Source: Paranoxybacillus vitaminiphilus
Lineage (GTDB): Bacteria; Bacillota; Bacilli; Bacillales; Anoxybacillaceae
Length of the DNA stretch: 60,736 bases
Reading direction: 5' to 3'
Assembly: GCF_003259935.1 (NCBI RefSeq)
Contig: NZ_QLMH01000015.1
Span: 1-60,736, forward strand
A program made the translations under genes and the position numbers. Under the pieces are notes generated by a model. The model saw only the letters and a program-made list of their open reading frames with translations. It did not search any database and was not told where the DNA came from. Of the stretch, positions 37,201 to 46,145 are shown one piece after another. How positions within the stretch are numbered: position 1 is the first letter of the stretch; each line of letters opens with the position of its first letter.

Positions 37201-37835
37201 TACAAGGAATGAAGGAGAAATATGGGCCAGATACAGTTGTTTCTTCAGTTATGTCCAGTACATATACTGGAATTCAGATGATATTGAATGCGGTGAATGC
37301 TCTACAATCTACTGAAAGAAAGCAAATATTAAAATATTTATATAAAAAAACGTTCTCATCACCGAGCGGACAGATTAGGATTGAATCTAACCATCATTTG
37401 TCTCGTGAAATAAGAATTGGAAAAGCCAATTTGGACGGGCAATTTAAGATTGTTTGGAGTTCGGAACAGCCAATTCCCGCCAAACCGCTTTTGACCAATA
37501 CGGTCTTCGATTCCATAGATGAAAAATCTATATGGGAATCTTTAGTTGAGGAAATCGGTAAAGAAACATCTGATGGAATTGTAGTTGTTGATCAAAACAG
37601 AATGATTGTATATGTTAATTCAGCTGCTTATACTCTACTTCGCGCTAAACAAGGCGATTTTCTCAAGGAAGTCCATTTACAGGAGCTTGATTCTACTTAT
37701 CAAGTGATTCAAAGAAATATTGGGAAAGCCAATGAATTCTCGCTCTTCTTGCTAAAGAAAGCAAAACAGCCGTCTATTCTAATTAAAAAACCATCTACAC
37801 AGGAGTATAAGTTTGGTCACACTAGCTGTGTATAA
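37188..37835 (+). pseudogene. Truncated AmiC-like sensor with a PAS domain
   Basis: The frame ([19 protein letters not shown] onward) matches the C-terminal lobe of AmiC/UrtA-type amide- or urea-binding proteins (GQIRIESNHHLSREIRIGKAN), then runs into a PAS-like segment (SDGIVVVDQNRMIVYVNSAAYTLL) and ends at 37835. The N-terminal two thirds of the binding domain and any output domain are absent. The nominal ATG at 37167 lies in antisense amiE sequence. It looks like half of a once complete amide-responsive regulator placed divergently to amiE. Confidence 0.7.
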
Positions 37836-37842
37836 ACTCCCT

Positions 37843-38092
37843 TTAATTTTTTTTATAGTTTGCTTTTTTCAGCTCCATTTTTGGTAAAAGGGTTATTAAC
37901 AACAAGACCGAAGTCATAATGAAAGTGAAGAATAAACGCCCCAAACCATTTGTTACTGTACCCATCTGCTTCACCAGCTGTGTCCCAATGAATGGCCACT
38001 TCATCAAGTAAATAGAGGATGACAATCAAACTTAACAAATAACTAAAAATCGTCAACATGACCAAGAATCGATTCGTTTTTGTTTTCATCAT
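37843..38092 (-). pseudogene. Frameshifted DUF1648 membrane protein remnant
   Basis: Frame one starts at 38092 and contains the DUF1648 hallmark LLDEVAIHWDTAGEADGYSNKW. After about residue 48 the family-like continuation, a hydrophobic stretch ending LPKMELKKANYKKN (stop at 37843), is in another frame. Either a frameshift or a deletion has split the gene. The family (SdpI-like) is normally longer, so the remnant also lacks its C-terminal segments. Confidence 0.65.
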
Positions 38093-38330
38093 TCATTCCT
38101 ATCCTTTTCAAGCTCACCCAAAGAAAACGTTTTCTTTAGAAAAGCAGATAATAATCTTTTAATCTGTTCCAAACGATGTACATTCCTAATAGTAGGCGTG
38201 ACAAATGCTAAACTAAAACACATTTTCCAAATGTTCATATATGTGTAAAACTTTTCTCACAAAAGCATCATCTCTATTTCATAATTTGTTTATATAGTGG
38301 AAAGCGAATACATAATGAAAGGAGATAGAG

Positions 38331-39647
38331 ATGATGAATTTTCCAACTGTAGAGTTTCCTTGGTTCGGCAATGGAAACATTGTAGCAATAATTGCGATTA
38401 TCCACGTGTTGATTAGCCATGGAGTCGCTATTGGTGCTACAGCGCTTGTTGTGTCAAGCGAGTATTACGCAATCGTGACGAAAAATGAAAAACTTGATCA
38501 ACTCGCTAAACAGTTAACAAAATGGATTTTAATTATTACTACAACTGTTGGAGCGATGACAGGCGTAGGAATTTGGTTTTCAACAACCGTCATTCAACCT
38601 GATTCTATTGGCTCGTTGTTACGAATTTTCTTTTGGGCATGGGTCGCTGAATGGGTTGTGTTTGTATTAGAAGTTGTTTTCTTACTCATTTATTACTACA
38701 CATGGGAAACATGGAAAGAAGGAAAAGCAAAAAGAAAACATCTCAATGTCGGTATTATGCTTGCCGTATTTTCATGGCTGACGATGTCCATTATTACAGG
38801 AATTTTAGCAGCAAAGCTAACACCTGGTCGTTGGGTTGAAACTCTCTCATTTTGGAACGCATTTTTCAATCCAACCTATTTACCTTCACTAGGGTTTCGT
38901 ACGTTTTTATCCATTATGCTGGCAATTGCTTTATTTACAATTTTTGTACGTTTATTCGTAAAAGACGAAGAAGTGCGTATGCCATTGCTTCGCATCTTCT
39001 CTATTTGGGGAGCGATTTCACTTCCGGCCACTGTTGTGCTTGGGATTTGGTATTTGCAGTCGATTCCTGATCAAGCTGCGAAGCTAATTGTATGGTCAAC
39101 AGGTTTACCGGAAAAGACGTTTGATGTATTAAATATGATCGCTTTTGCTCTAATCATTGTATTTCTCTTCTGGCTGGCCATCCGTCCTAAAAAACTCCCA
39201 ATCTTTTTATCGCTTGCTGTTTTCATGTCAGCGATTGGATTTATTGGAGAGTTCGAGGTCGTGCGTGAGTCCATTCGCAAACCGTATATAATTTACAACT
39301 ATATGTATGTCAATGGAATTACAGCAGTCAAAGCGGAGGAAATGAACCGGGATGGCTACTTAGCACATTCCACCGTCGCAAAAATCAAAAAGGTGACAGA
39401 AAAAAATAAAGTGGAAGCAGGGCGTGAAATTTATCAAGGTCAATGCCTAGCCTGTCATACTATCGATGGCTGGCGTTCCAAACGTGCCCTCGCCAACCGT
39501 TTAAAAGGGTGGCCACAACAAAGTATTGAGTCATTCATTCCAACCATGCATCAAGTACGACCGATGATGCCTCCATTTGTTGGAACAAAAGAAGAAGTGG
39601 AAGCGCTCGCAGCTTACTTATATAAAGTCGCCAATGAAGAGAAATAA
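38331..39647 (+). CDS. CydA-like bd-superfamily oxidase subunit fused to cytochrome c
   Basis: 438 residues, about nine membrane segments followed by a C-terminal heme c domain. CydA-like features are the early histidines in AIIHVLISHGVAIG (H25, H30), WVAEWVVFVLEVVFLLIYYYTW (E107, E114, compare the CydA E99/E107 region) and FNPTYLPSLGFRTFLSIMLA. The long quinol-binding Q-loop and GRQPW motif are absent. CLACH (372-376) binds a c-type heme, and MMPPF supplies a possible methionine ligand. Electrons may therefore come from a cytochrome c or enter through the attached heme rather than from quinol. The ATG follows AAGGAGATAG. It is co-transcribed with a second CydA-like gene 14-23 bases downstream. 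Confidence 0.75.
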   Translation: MMNFPTVEFPWFGNGNIVAIIAIIHVLISHGVAIGATALVVSSEYYAIVTKNEKLDQLAKQLTKWILIITTTVGAMTGVGIWFSTTVIQPDSIGSLLRIFFWAWVAEWVVFVLEVVFLLIYYYTWETWKEGKAKRKHLNVGIMLAVFSWLTMSIITGILAAKLTPGRWVETLSFWNAFFNPTYLPSLGFRTFLSIMLAIALFTIFVRLFVKDEEVRMPLLRIFSIWGAISLPATVVLGIWYLQSIPDQAAKLIVWSTGLPEKTFDVLNMIAFALIIVFLFWLAIRPKKLPIFLSLAVFMSAIGFIGEFEVVRESIRKPYIIYNYMYVNGITAVKAEEMNRDGYLAHSTVAKIKKVTEKNKVEAGREIYQGQCLACHTIDGWRSKRALANRLKGWPQQSIESFIPTMHQVRPMMPPFVGTKEEVEALAAYLYKVANEEK

Positions 39648-39670
39648 AAAAGAAAGCGGGGATGAATAAA

Positions 39671-40720
39671 ATGGGTGTTTTACAACTATCGATTCCACCT
39701 GATTTCCCTTTACCAATTCCGGGTAACTTAACGTTACTACAGTTTTTAATTGTCTTAACATTTGTACTCCATATTATATTTGTAAACTTTACACTATCGT
39801 TTGCCACTGGTGCAGTTATATTAGAAGCGTCTGCGATGAAAACGCATTCCCGTCGTTTGGATGACATGGCTCGGATTTGTTCTCTTCATGCATCCATTCA
39901 CAAAAGTATCGCTGTTGTGTTAGGCGTTGCTCCATTACTGATCATTAGCGTCATTTATACACAATACTTTTATACGTCGACTTTACTAATCGGCAAAGCG
40001 TGGCTCAGCTTAATTATTCTTTTAATTACCGCATTTCTGCTTTTGTATGTATATAAATTTTCATGGGAAAAATGGGAAAATAAAAAAGGATTACATTTTC
40101 TCGTTGGATTTGCTGCTATGCTTATTTTACTCTTTGTTCCACTTATTTTTATTGTGAATGTCGTGTCGATGTTATACCCAGAAAAATGGTCAGGAGCAAA
40201 CGGATTTTTCCATAGCCTTTTACATTATCCACAAATTTGGCAAAGATACGCTCACTTTATTTTAGCAAGTTTAGCAACTGGCGGCTTTTACATGTACTTA
40301 TATTTCTCAGTAAAACAAAGAAAACAAACTCTTTCTGATGTTGAACAATCTTTAAAATTAGGAGGTGTTAAAGTAGCATTTTGGATTACTCTTTTGCAAC
40401 TCGTCTTTGGCTCATTACTTCTTATATCGTTTGACCGAAACATTATGCTTCTTTTTATGGGCGATGATGCGTTGCTTACAGCGCTGTTGCTTCTATCGGT
40501 TTTCTTAACTATTTTGCTGTGCGCTTTGTTATATGTCGTAAGCAAAAACGATCGTCCGTCTATGTTTTATGCATCGCTTCTATGCTTTGTTCTCATTGTC
40601 GGAGTCATGGGATGGATGCGTCACGAAGTTCGTGAATCATACTTGAAGCCATATATAAATGAGTATCCAAGAACAATCGAGATGAAAAAAGAAAACATAA
40701 AACCTGTTAATAAACAATAA
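39671..40720 (+). CDS. Second CydA-like membrane subunit
   Basis: About 349 residues, nine or so membrane segments, no heme c motif. It also resembles CydA rather than CydB: TFVLHIIFVNFTLSFATGAVI near the N terminus (H37 counting from 39662) and YPQIWQRYAHFILASLATGGF (H198), which parallels the CydA segment holding the heme b558 histidine ligand. Its partner lacks a histidine at that place, so heme ligands may be divided between the two subunits. An ATG at 39662 abuts GGGG; the ATG at 39671 is spaced 9 bases from it and is preferred. No CydB or CydX gene is present. Confidence 0.65.
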   Translation: MGVLQLSIPPDFPLPIPGNLTLLQFLIVLTFVLHIIFVNFTLSFATGAVILEASAMKTHSRRLDDMARICSLHASIHKSIAVVLGVAPLLIISVIYTQYFYTSTLLIGKAWLSLIILLITAFLLLYVYKFSWEKWENKKGLHFLVGFAAMLILLFVPLIFIVNVVSMLYPEKWSGANGFFHSLLHYPQIWQRYAHFILASLATGGFYMYLYFSVKQRKQTLSDVEQSLKLGGVKVAFWITLLQLVFGSLLLISFDRNIMLLFMGDDALLTALLLLSVFLTILLCALLYVVSKNDRPSMFYASLLCFVLIVGVMGWMRHEVRESYLKPYINEYPRTIEMKKENIKPVNKQ

Positions 40721-40777
40721 CGATAGATATAAGGAAGGAAAATGAAATATTTTTTAACTTTATACTCTTCTCAAAAG

Positions 40778-40800
40778 AAAAAAAGCCGCTCCCCGCGGCT
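40778..40800 (-). terminator. Terminator of the chemoreceptor gene
   Basis: AGCCGC (40784-40789) pairs with GCGGCT (40795-40800). On the minus strand it is followed by TTTTTTT. It may stop the convergent oxidase transcript less efficiently. Confidence 0.75.
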
Positions 40801-40825
40801 TCTGTACATGAACATATTATATTTT

Positions 40826-42871
40826 CTAATGGGAAACAGCAGTTACTTGCTCTAATTTTTTTGTGGAATCTGTCATGTTATCCAACAAATGCCGCAGTTG
40901 CTTCAACGATCCCATCACATCTTCCACCATGGCCAGCAGTTGCTCACTGTTAGCGGCATTAGATTGAATATTCCTATGCATCTGTTCAAATACGCCAATG
41001 ACTCCTTGGCCGTTTTGGAACATAGTTTCAACGAAATCTCCCAACTGGACAATTTTTCGTGACGACTCCCTGGTAGCATCAATCAAATGATGAAAAGAAT
41101 CTTTAGCTTGCTGAATTCCCTGCTTGCTGCTTTCAATGACTGACAGCTGATTGTCATTTCCTTCTTTCGTACTGGCAATTTCCTGCTTAATATCCAGTAA
41201 GATCTGGGCAATTTTTTCTGTTGCCCTGCTGCTTTCCTCCGCCAGTTTCCGTACTTCGTCAGCCACTACGGCAAATCCTTTTCCTTGTTCTCCGGCTCGA
41301 GCTGCTTCAATGGCTGCGTTCAATGCCAGCAAGTTCGTCTGTCCTGCAATGCCCTGAATGAGCGCAATAATTCCTCCAATTTCCTCCGAACTTTTGGCCA
41401 GCTTTTCGATTCGTTTGCCGCTTTCCCCTACTTCTTTGTAGATATTTTCGATCACTTTCGTCATATGCTCCAATCCCCGAATACTGCTTTCCGCCAGACC
41501 CGCGGCTCTGTTTGAGAAGTCTTCAAGCTCGGATGCCATGCAGGAAACATCAGACAAAGTACGGGACATCGTCTCTACGATTTCCCCGGCTTCATGTAAC
41601 TGTTCTGCTTGCTGTTGGTTGTTTCGTGCAGTATCTGTCACTGCTTTGGAAACCTGTTCTAATGTTTCCAGCGTCGTATTCATTTCCGAACTGTATTCCT
41701 TCTGCGCCTTCGTTACAGCAACTAAATTGCTCTGGATGACTGACAACATTTGCTGATACTTTTGCACCACTTCTGTAATGGCTTCTTGAATCTCTCTTAA
41801 TTCTTCTGCTTTTACCTGCTCCCATTTTACTGCCTGCCCGTGCCCCACTTCCCGCAAGACTTTCGAAAAAACTTTCAACGGTCTCAGCACCGACCGGATC
41901 ACACTAAACAGAACCAAAAGAAACAACAAGGAAAAGATAAAAATCGACAGCATCATTTTATACCCTACCTCATTAATCAACTGCTGGAACTCCTGTAATA
42001 CTTGTTTGGTGGATACGGCATGTTGGAAATAAGGGGCAGCATCTAACAAAGTATACAACACATAGCGCACATTTCCATCTGCTCTTACCGGAACATATGC
42101 CTCCACATGATTGTCTTTCAGGAAAACTTGTGCTTTTCCGGAAGAAAAGACTGACTGTACATTTTCGTTTTTCATTTCATTTCCTTTTTCCCACAGCGGT
42201 GTTTGTCCTTTTTGCAATATTTCCATCAACACCACTTGTTCTTGATCAAACAAGTAAACTGCTTTCACTTCTTCTTTTTCCTCGATGTACCGGCTGAGAG
42301 AAGATTCAAAACTGCTTACATCTAACGCCGATTCCACAATTCCCTTCCCATCAGCGCGGGGAATCGCCATAAACTTGAAAATCTCCCCGGTTTCTGCCTT
42401 TATCTTCAGGGGCGAAGGCAATATTTGCGCTTCACCTGTCAACAACATGCGGTATCCGTCCCAAATATCAAACAGATTAGTCCCAAGTGCCGCCTTTTCT
42501 GTAGATACGACAAAAATTCCTTCTCGGTTTGTCAGATAAAAATCGGTCATCCCCGTCTGAACAGCCAGACGCTCCAAATCTTCGTTATTTAACGTTCTCC
42601 CCCGATCCAGCTCCTGCAATAAATAGGCAGCATTCAGCATATTTTTCTCCATCGACTGTTCCAATTCAACTAGATTTCTGGAAATTTGATTCGCAAACGC
42701 CTCTACTTCTCCCTGTACTTTTTCTTCTGTTCCCTTCCATACAACATCCACCATTTCATTTCCTTTTTTATCCAAATCATTTTTTTCCATCCATAATAAC
42801 AAAAAAGTGCTGGACAACAACAGAAAAACAAAACCTGCCACTAAAACAAAGAGTTTGGCTTTTATGGTCAT
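40826..42871 (-). CDS. Methyl-accepting chemotaxis protein with a Cache-type sensor
   Basis: 681 residues: membrane segment at about 8-28; an extracellular region of about 270 residues with the PAS-like alternation expected of a double Cache domain ([22 protein letters not shown], later [13 protein letters not shown]); second membrane segment at about 308-332; HAMP; and a signalling coiled coil with tip [20 protein letters not shown]. The ATG follows GGGAGAGGG. It lies between two oxidase operons and is convergent with the CydA-like pair; a role in sensing small acids or energy state would fit but is a guess. Confidence 0.92.
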   Translation of the reverse strand: MTIKAKLFVLVAGFVFLLLSSTFLLLWMEKNDLDKKGNEMVDVVWKGTEEKVQGEVEAFANQISRNLVELEQSMEKNMLNAAYLLQELDRGRTLNNEDLERLAVQTGMTDFYLTNREGIFVVSTEKAALGTNLFDIWDGYRMLLTGEAQILPSPLKIKAETGEIFKFMAIPRADGKGIVESALDVSSFESSLSRYIEEKEEVKAVYLFDQEQVVLMEILQKGQTPLWEKGNEMKNENVQSVFSSGKAQVFLKDNHVEAYVPVRADGNVRYVLYTLLDAAPYFQHAVSTKQVLQEFQQLINEVGYKMMLSIFIFSLLFLLVLFSVIRSVLRPLKVFSKVLREVGHGQAVKWEQVKAEELREIQEAITEVVQKYQQMLSVIQSNLVAVTKAQKEYSSEMNTTLETLEQVSKAVTDTARNNQQQAEQLHEAGEIVETMSRTLSDVSCMASELEDFSNRAAGLAESSIRGLEHMTKVIENIYKEVGESGKRIEKLAKSSEEIGGIIALIQGIAGQTNLLALNAAIEAARAGEQGKGFAVVADEVRKLAEESSRATEKIAQILLDIKQEIASTKEGNDNQLSVIESSKQGIQQAKDSFHHLIDATRESSRKIVQLGDFVETMFQNGQGVIGVFEQMHRNIQSNAANSEQLLAMVEDVMGSLKQLRHLLDNMTDSTKKLEQVTAVSH

Positions 42872-42969
42872 GCCGTCATCCCTCTCCCCTATTGAATAGA
42901 TAAATATGTAAAACCGCAGTGGTAGTTGTTATTGTCTTTTTTAGAAATTCAACATTTCCCCGTCTATAT

Positions 42970-43115
42970 TTCTAAACTGCGGCAAATCAATCGCACGGAA
43001 ACTTAAGATGTGGGCTCCAGATGAAGTGTTTTTACCTTTTGGCAAATGAAACATGGCGTAGAAGCAGTTGATTTCATAAAGAAATAACAGATCGTTGTGG
43101 AAATAGTTAAGGAAA
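42970..43115. repeat. Degenerate segment homologous to 26541-26665
   Basis: This segment shares ordered blocks with the one at 26.5 kb. Read on the plus strand it contains QMKHGVEAVDFIKK, then a stop, then an open stretch to about 43185, so it appears to be a decayed coding sequence of unknown family. Confidence 0.5.
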
Positions 43116-43190
43116 ATGATGGATACACTTTTATTAAAGCGGAAGAAAAAAGAGAAATCAAGATTATAAACAGAATTTTCTGATAAAAAT

Positions 43191-43218
43191 AAAAAGAGAG
43201 CCATTTGGCTCTCTTTTT
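43191..43218 (-). terminator. Terminator of the qox operon
   Basis: AAAAAGAGAGCC (43191-43202) and GGCTCTCTTTTT (43207-43218) form a perfect 12-bp stem with a 4-base loop; the minus-strand tail is T-rich. Confidence 0.85.
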
Positions 43219-43267
43219 CTGCTATTCTAACAATTTTCGACCTGCTTCGAGGCGTGCCGGACACCGA

Positions 43268-43573
43268 TTAGTGCGCCGCATGGCCAGAAGTCAATACCCA
43301 AACCGATCCGGCAACAATGACGATTGCTACAAAAGCGGAGTACGCCATATTAATGATGTTCGTTTTCCCATCTTCTCCCTCTGTCACATGCATAAACATA
43401 AAAAGTTGGAGACCAGCCTGCAAAACGGCTAAAGAACCAATAATCCACATAACAATGGTAAACGATAGTTGTGCTTCTAGTGCCACAAATACTGCGGCAA
43501 ACGTCAACAAAAGCGAAAGGAAAAAGCCGATGATATGGCTAATTGGATATTTGCTGTTTGTCTTATATTCCAC
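43268..43573 (-). CDS. qoxD: Quinol oxidase subunit IV
   Basis: 101 residues with three membrane segments, matching subunit IV of heme-copper quinol oxidases (MIGFFLSLLLTFAAVF-like first helix, then FTIVMWIIGSLAVLQAGLQLFMFMHV in the second, split here by a short loop). It starts at GTG after GGTGGGGTAA and abuts qoxC without a gap. It is needed for assembly rather than catalysis. Last gene of the qox operon, followed by a perfect terminator. Confidence 0.9.
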   Translation of the reverse strand: MEYKTNSKYPISHIIGFFLSLLLTFAAVFVALEAQLSFTIVMWIIGSLAVLQAGLQLFMFMHVTEGEDGKTNIINMAYSAFVAIVIVAGSVWVLTSGHAAH

Positions 43574-44179
43574 TTACCCCACCATCCCTTTTAAATACAC
43601 AAATGTAAAGATAAAAATCCAAACAACATCAAGAAAATGCCAATATAAACTAATAATAAACGTTTTTCTCGCTGTGACGGGGGTTAATCCTCTCTGAATT
43701 AACTGGATAATAATCATCACCGCCCAGATAATTCCGAACGTCACATGCGCTCCATGTGTACCAAGCAGGACGAAAAAGCTGGACAAGAATGCACTTGTCT
43801 GCATCGTCGCTCCTTCATGGACATAATGAATAAATTCATTAATCTCCACGAACAAAAATCCGATTCCAAGCAGCAAAGTCACAATCAACCATGTAAGCAA
43901 ACCTTTTAAACGATGCCGGCGCATCTCAAAAACGGCTAACCCGCACGTAAAGCTGCTCGTTAATAACAATAACGTTTCAATCATCACGTCTTTCAGCTTA
44001 AAAATATCATTTGGGGTCGGACCATTGGCATAACGCTCACCTAAAACGCCGTATACCGCAAACAGCGTCGCAAACAATACGATTTCTGCACCTAAAAAAA
44101 TCCAAAAACCAAGGATATTTAACCGGCTTTGCTCCGTTTGATATTCAAGCGGCAATGAAGTATTGACGTTAGCCGACAT
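43574..44179 (-). CDS. qoxC: Quinol oxidase subunit III
   Basis: 201 residues, five membrane segments, typical of cytochrome aa3/bo3 subunit III: NILGFWIFLGAEIVLFATLFAVY at the start, LGTHGAHVTFGIIWAV in the middle and SLYWHFLDVVWIFIFTFVYL at the end. Its ATG lies after AAGGTGGGGTG inside the end of qoxB (11-base overlap), indicating translational coupling. It supports proton pumping and stability of subunit I. Confidence 0.95.
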   Translation of the reverse strand: MSANVNTSLPLEYQTEQSRLNILGFWIFLGAEIVLFATLFAVYGVLGERYANGPTPNDIFKLKDVMIETLLLLTSSFTCGLAVFEMRRHRLKGLLTWLIVTLLLGIGFLFVEINEFIHYVHEGATMQTSAFLSSFFVLLGTHGAHVTFGIIWAVMIIIQLIQRGLTPVTARKTFIISLYWHFLDVVWIFIFTFVYLKGMVG

Positions 44180-46145
44180 GATGTTTCACCCCACCTTCAA
44201 CCTTTCTCCATTTGCTTTCGATGTTTTTAATCTCTTCAACAGGAACATGATAGCCATCGTCGTAATCAAATGACCGAATGATCAGCCCGATGACAATACC
44301 AATCGCTGCAACAGCTGCTGCCATATGCCATTCAAACACGAGGAAAAACCCTGTAATTCCAAACACAACAGCCATATAAAACGGCAGGCCGGAATTGCTT
44401 GGCATATGGATCTCTTGAATCTCTTCTTCTTTTAAAACCAAACCGCTGTTTCGCTTTTTCATATGCCAAAATGCATCGATTTCTTTCACTTCAGGCAATA
44501 CAGCGAAGTTATAAAATTGGACAGGAGACGCTGTTGCCCACTCAAGTGTTCTCGCATCCCACGGATCGCTCGACACATTGCGCTTTGCATAACGGAAACT
44601 CCAGTAAATGTTATAACAAAATACCGCAAAACCGAGCGCCAAAATAATGGATCCGATTGCTGAAACAAGGAACAACGGCGCAAAGCCTGACTCAGCCGAA
44701 TACGTATAAGCGCGGCGAACCGCACCTTGTAAGCCAAGGAAGAACATTGGCATAAAAGTAATATTAAAGCCGATGACAAATAACCAGAAATGGTATTTAC
44801 CTAACTTTTCGTTAAGCATAAAGCCGAACATTTTTGGCCACCAGTAATATAGCCCGGCAAATACCGCAAAGACGACACCAGGAATTAATACATAATGGAA
44901 ATGGGCAACCAAGAACAATGTGTTGTGGTATTGATAGTCAGCGGCAGCCATCCCCAGCATGACTCCTGTGACACCGCCAATGACGAAGTTAGGAATAAAG
45001 CCAAGTGCCCACAACATCGCTGTCGTAAACTTAATTCTTCCTTTTCGCATCGTAAACAACCAGTTAAAAATTTTCACACCTGTCGGTACCGCAATTAACA
45101 TCGTCGTAATGGAAAATACGGAGTTCACAGCTGGACCCGCATCCATTGTAAAGAAATGGTGAACCCAAACTAACAAACTTAACAAGGCAATCCCAACAAT
45201 AGAAACCACCATTGATTTATAGCCAAACAACGATTTCCGTGAAAACGTAGCGATAACCTCTGAAAAAATCCCGAACGCAGGAAGAATAACAATATACACT
45301 TCCGGATGTCCCCACAGCCAGAACAAATTCGCCCAAAGCATATCGCTTCCGCCGGAAGAAAGCGTAAAGAAATGCGTACCATATAACCGGTCAAATGTCA
45401 TTAATGCAAGGGCGACTGTAAAAATCGGGAAAGCCGCTACAATGATAATGGACGTAATCAATGTCGTCCATGTAAACATCGGCATTTTTATTAATGTCAT
45501 GCCTTTTGTCCGCATTTTTAAAATCGTAACAATAAAGTTAATTCCCGTCATTAATGTACCGAGACCTGCGATTTGAAGTGCAATCGCATAATAGTTATTC
45601 CCAACACCCGGACTGAATTCCTTCCCTGCCAACGGAAAATAAGATGTCCAGCCGGCATCCGGCGATCCACCGACAACAAACGAAATATTAAACAACATCG
45701 CTCCGCTAAAAAACAGCCAAAAGCTTAACGCGTTCAACTGCGGGAAAGCAACGTCCCGCGCGCCGATTTGCAGCGGAACAACGACGTTCATCAAACCGAT
45801 AAGAAAAGGCATCGCCATGAATAAAATCATGATGACCCCATGGGTCGTAAAGATTTCATTGTAATGTTGCGCGTCTAAAAAATTCATTTCCGGTCTTGCT
45901 GTTTGCGCCTTCATTAATAATCCGTCTATACCGCCGCGGAAAAACATTAAAACGCCTGATAGAATGTACATAATCCCGATTTTTTTATGATCAACTGTTG
46001 TAAGCCATTCTCTCCAAAGCCATCCCCACTTTTTAAAGTAGGTTAATCCTCCAACAATCGCAATGACCGTCAGCACAATCGCAATTTGCGAACCAAGAAT
46101 TAATGGATCTCCTGTAATGAGTATTTCATTCCACTTAATGTCCAT
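44169..46145 (-). CDS. qoxB: Quinol oxidase subunit I (heme-copper catalytic subunit)
   Basis: About 658 residues, the catalytic subunit reducing oxygen to water at the heme a3 (or o3)/CuB centre. The CuB and cross-linked tyrosine motif WGHPEVYIVILP, the VHHFF pair and the late histidine pair in VAHFHYVLIPG are intact. The extra N- and C-terminal helices of the Qox/Cyo type are present, as the length shows. The ATG at 46145 follows GGAGGTGG and overlaps the qoxA end by 11 bases; the earlier in-frame ATG is inside this ribosome site. Confidence 0.95.
   Translation of the reverse strand: MDIKWNEILITGDPLILGSQIAIVLTVIAIVGGLTYFKKWGWLWREWLTTVDHKKIGIMYILSGVLMFFRGGIDGLLMKAQTARPEMNFLDAQHYNEIFTTHGVIMILFMAMPFLIGLMNVVVPLQIGARDVAFPQLNALSFWLFFSGAMLFNISFVVGGSPDAGWTSYFPLAGKEFSPGVGNNYYAIALQIAGLGTLMTGINFIVTILKMRTKGMTLIKMPMFTWTTLITSIIIVAAFPIFTVALALMTFDRLYGTHFFTLSSGGSDMLWANLFWLWGHPEVYIVILPAFGIFSEVIATFSRKSLFGYKSMVVSIVGIALLSLLVWVHHFFTMDAGPAVNSVFSITTMLIAVPTGVKIFNWLFTMRKGRIKFTTAMLWALGFIPNFVIGGVTGVMLGMAAADYQYHNTLFLVAHFHYVLIPGVVFAVFAGLYYWWPKMFGFMLNEKLGKYHFWLFVIGFNITFMPMFFLGLQGAVRRAYTYSAESGFAPLFLVSAIGSIILALGFAVFCYNIYWSFRYAKRNVSSDPWDARTLEWATASPVQFYNFAVLPEVKEIDAFWHMKKRNSGLVLKEEEIQEIHMPSNSGLPFYMAVVFGITGFFLVFEWHMAAAVAAIGIVIGLIIRSFDYDDGYHVPVEEIKNIESKWRKVEGGVKHHVG

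Noticed and set aside
38236-38275. Possible Fnr/Rex-type dyad (TGTG...CACA) upstream of the CydA-like operon
   Set aside because: The half-sites TGTG and CACA are about 12 bases apart, too wide for Fnr/Crp or Rex spacing, and the inner bases do not match.
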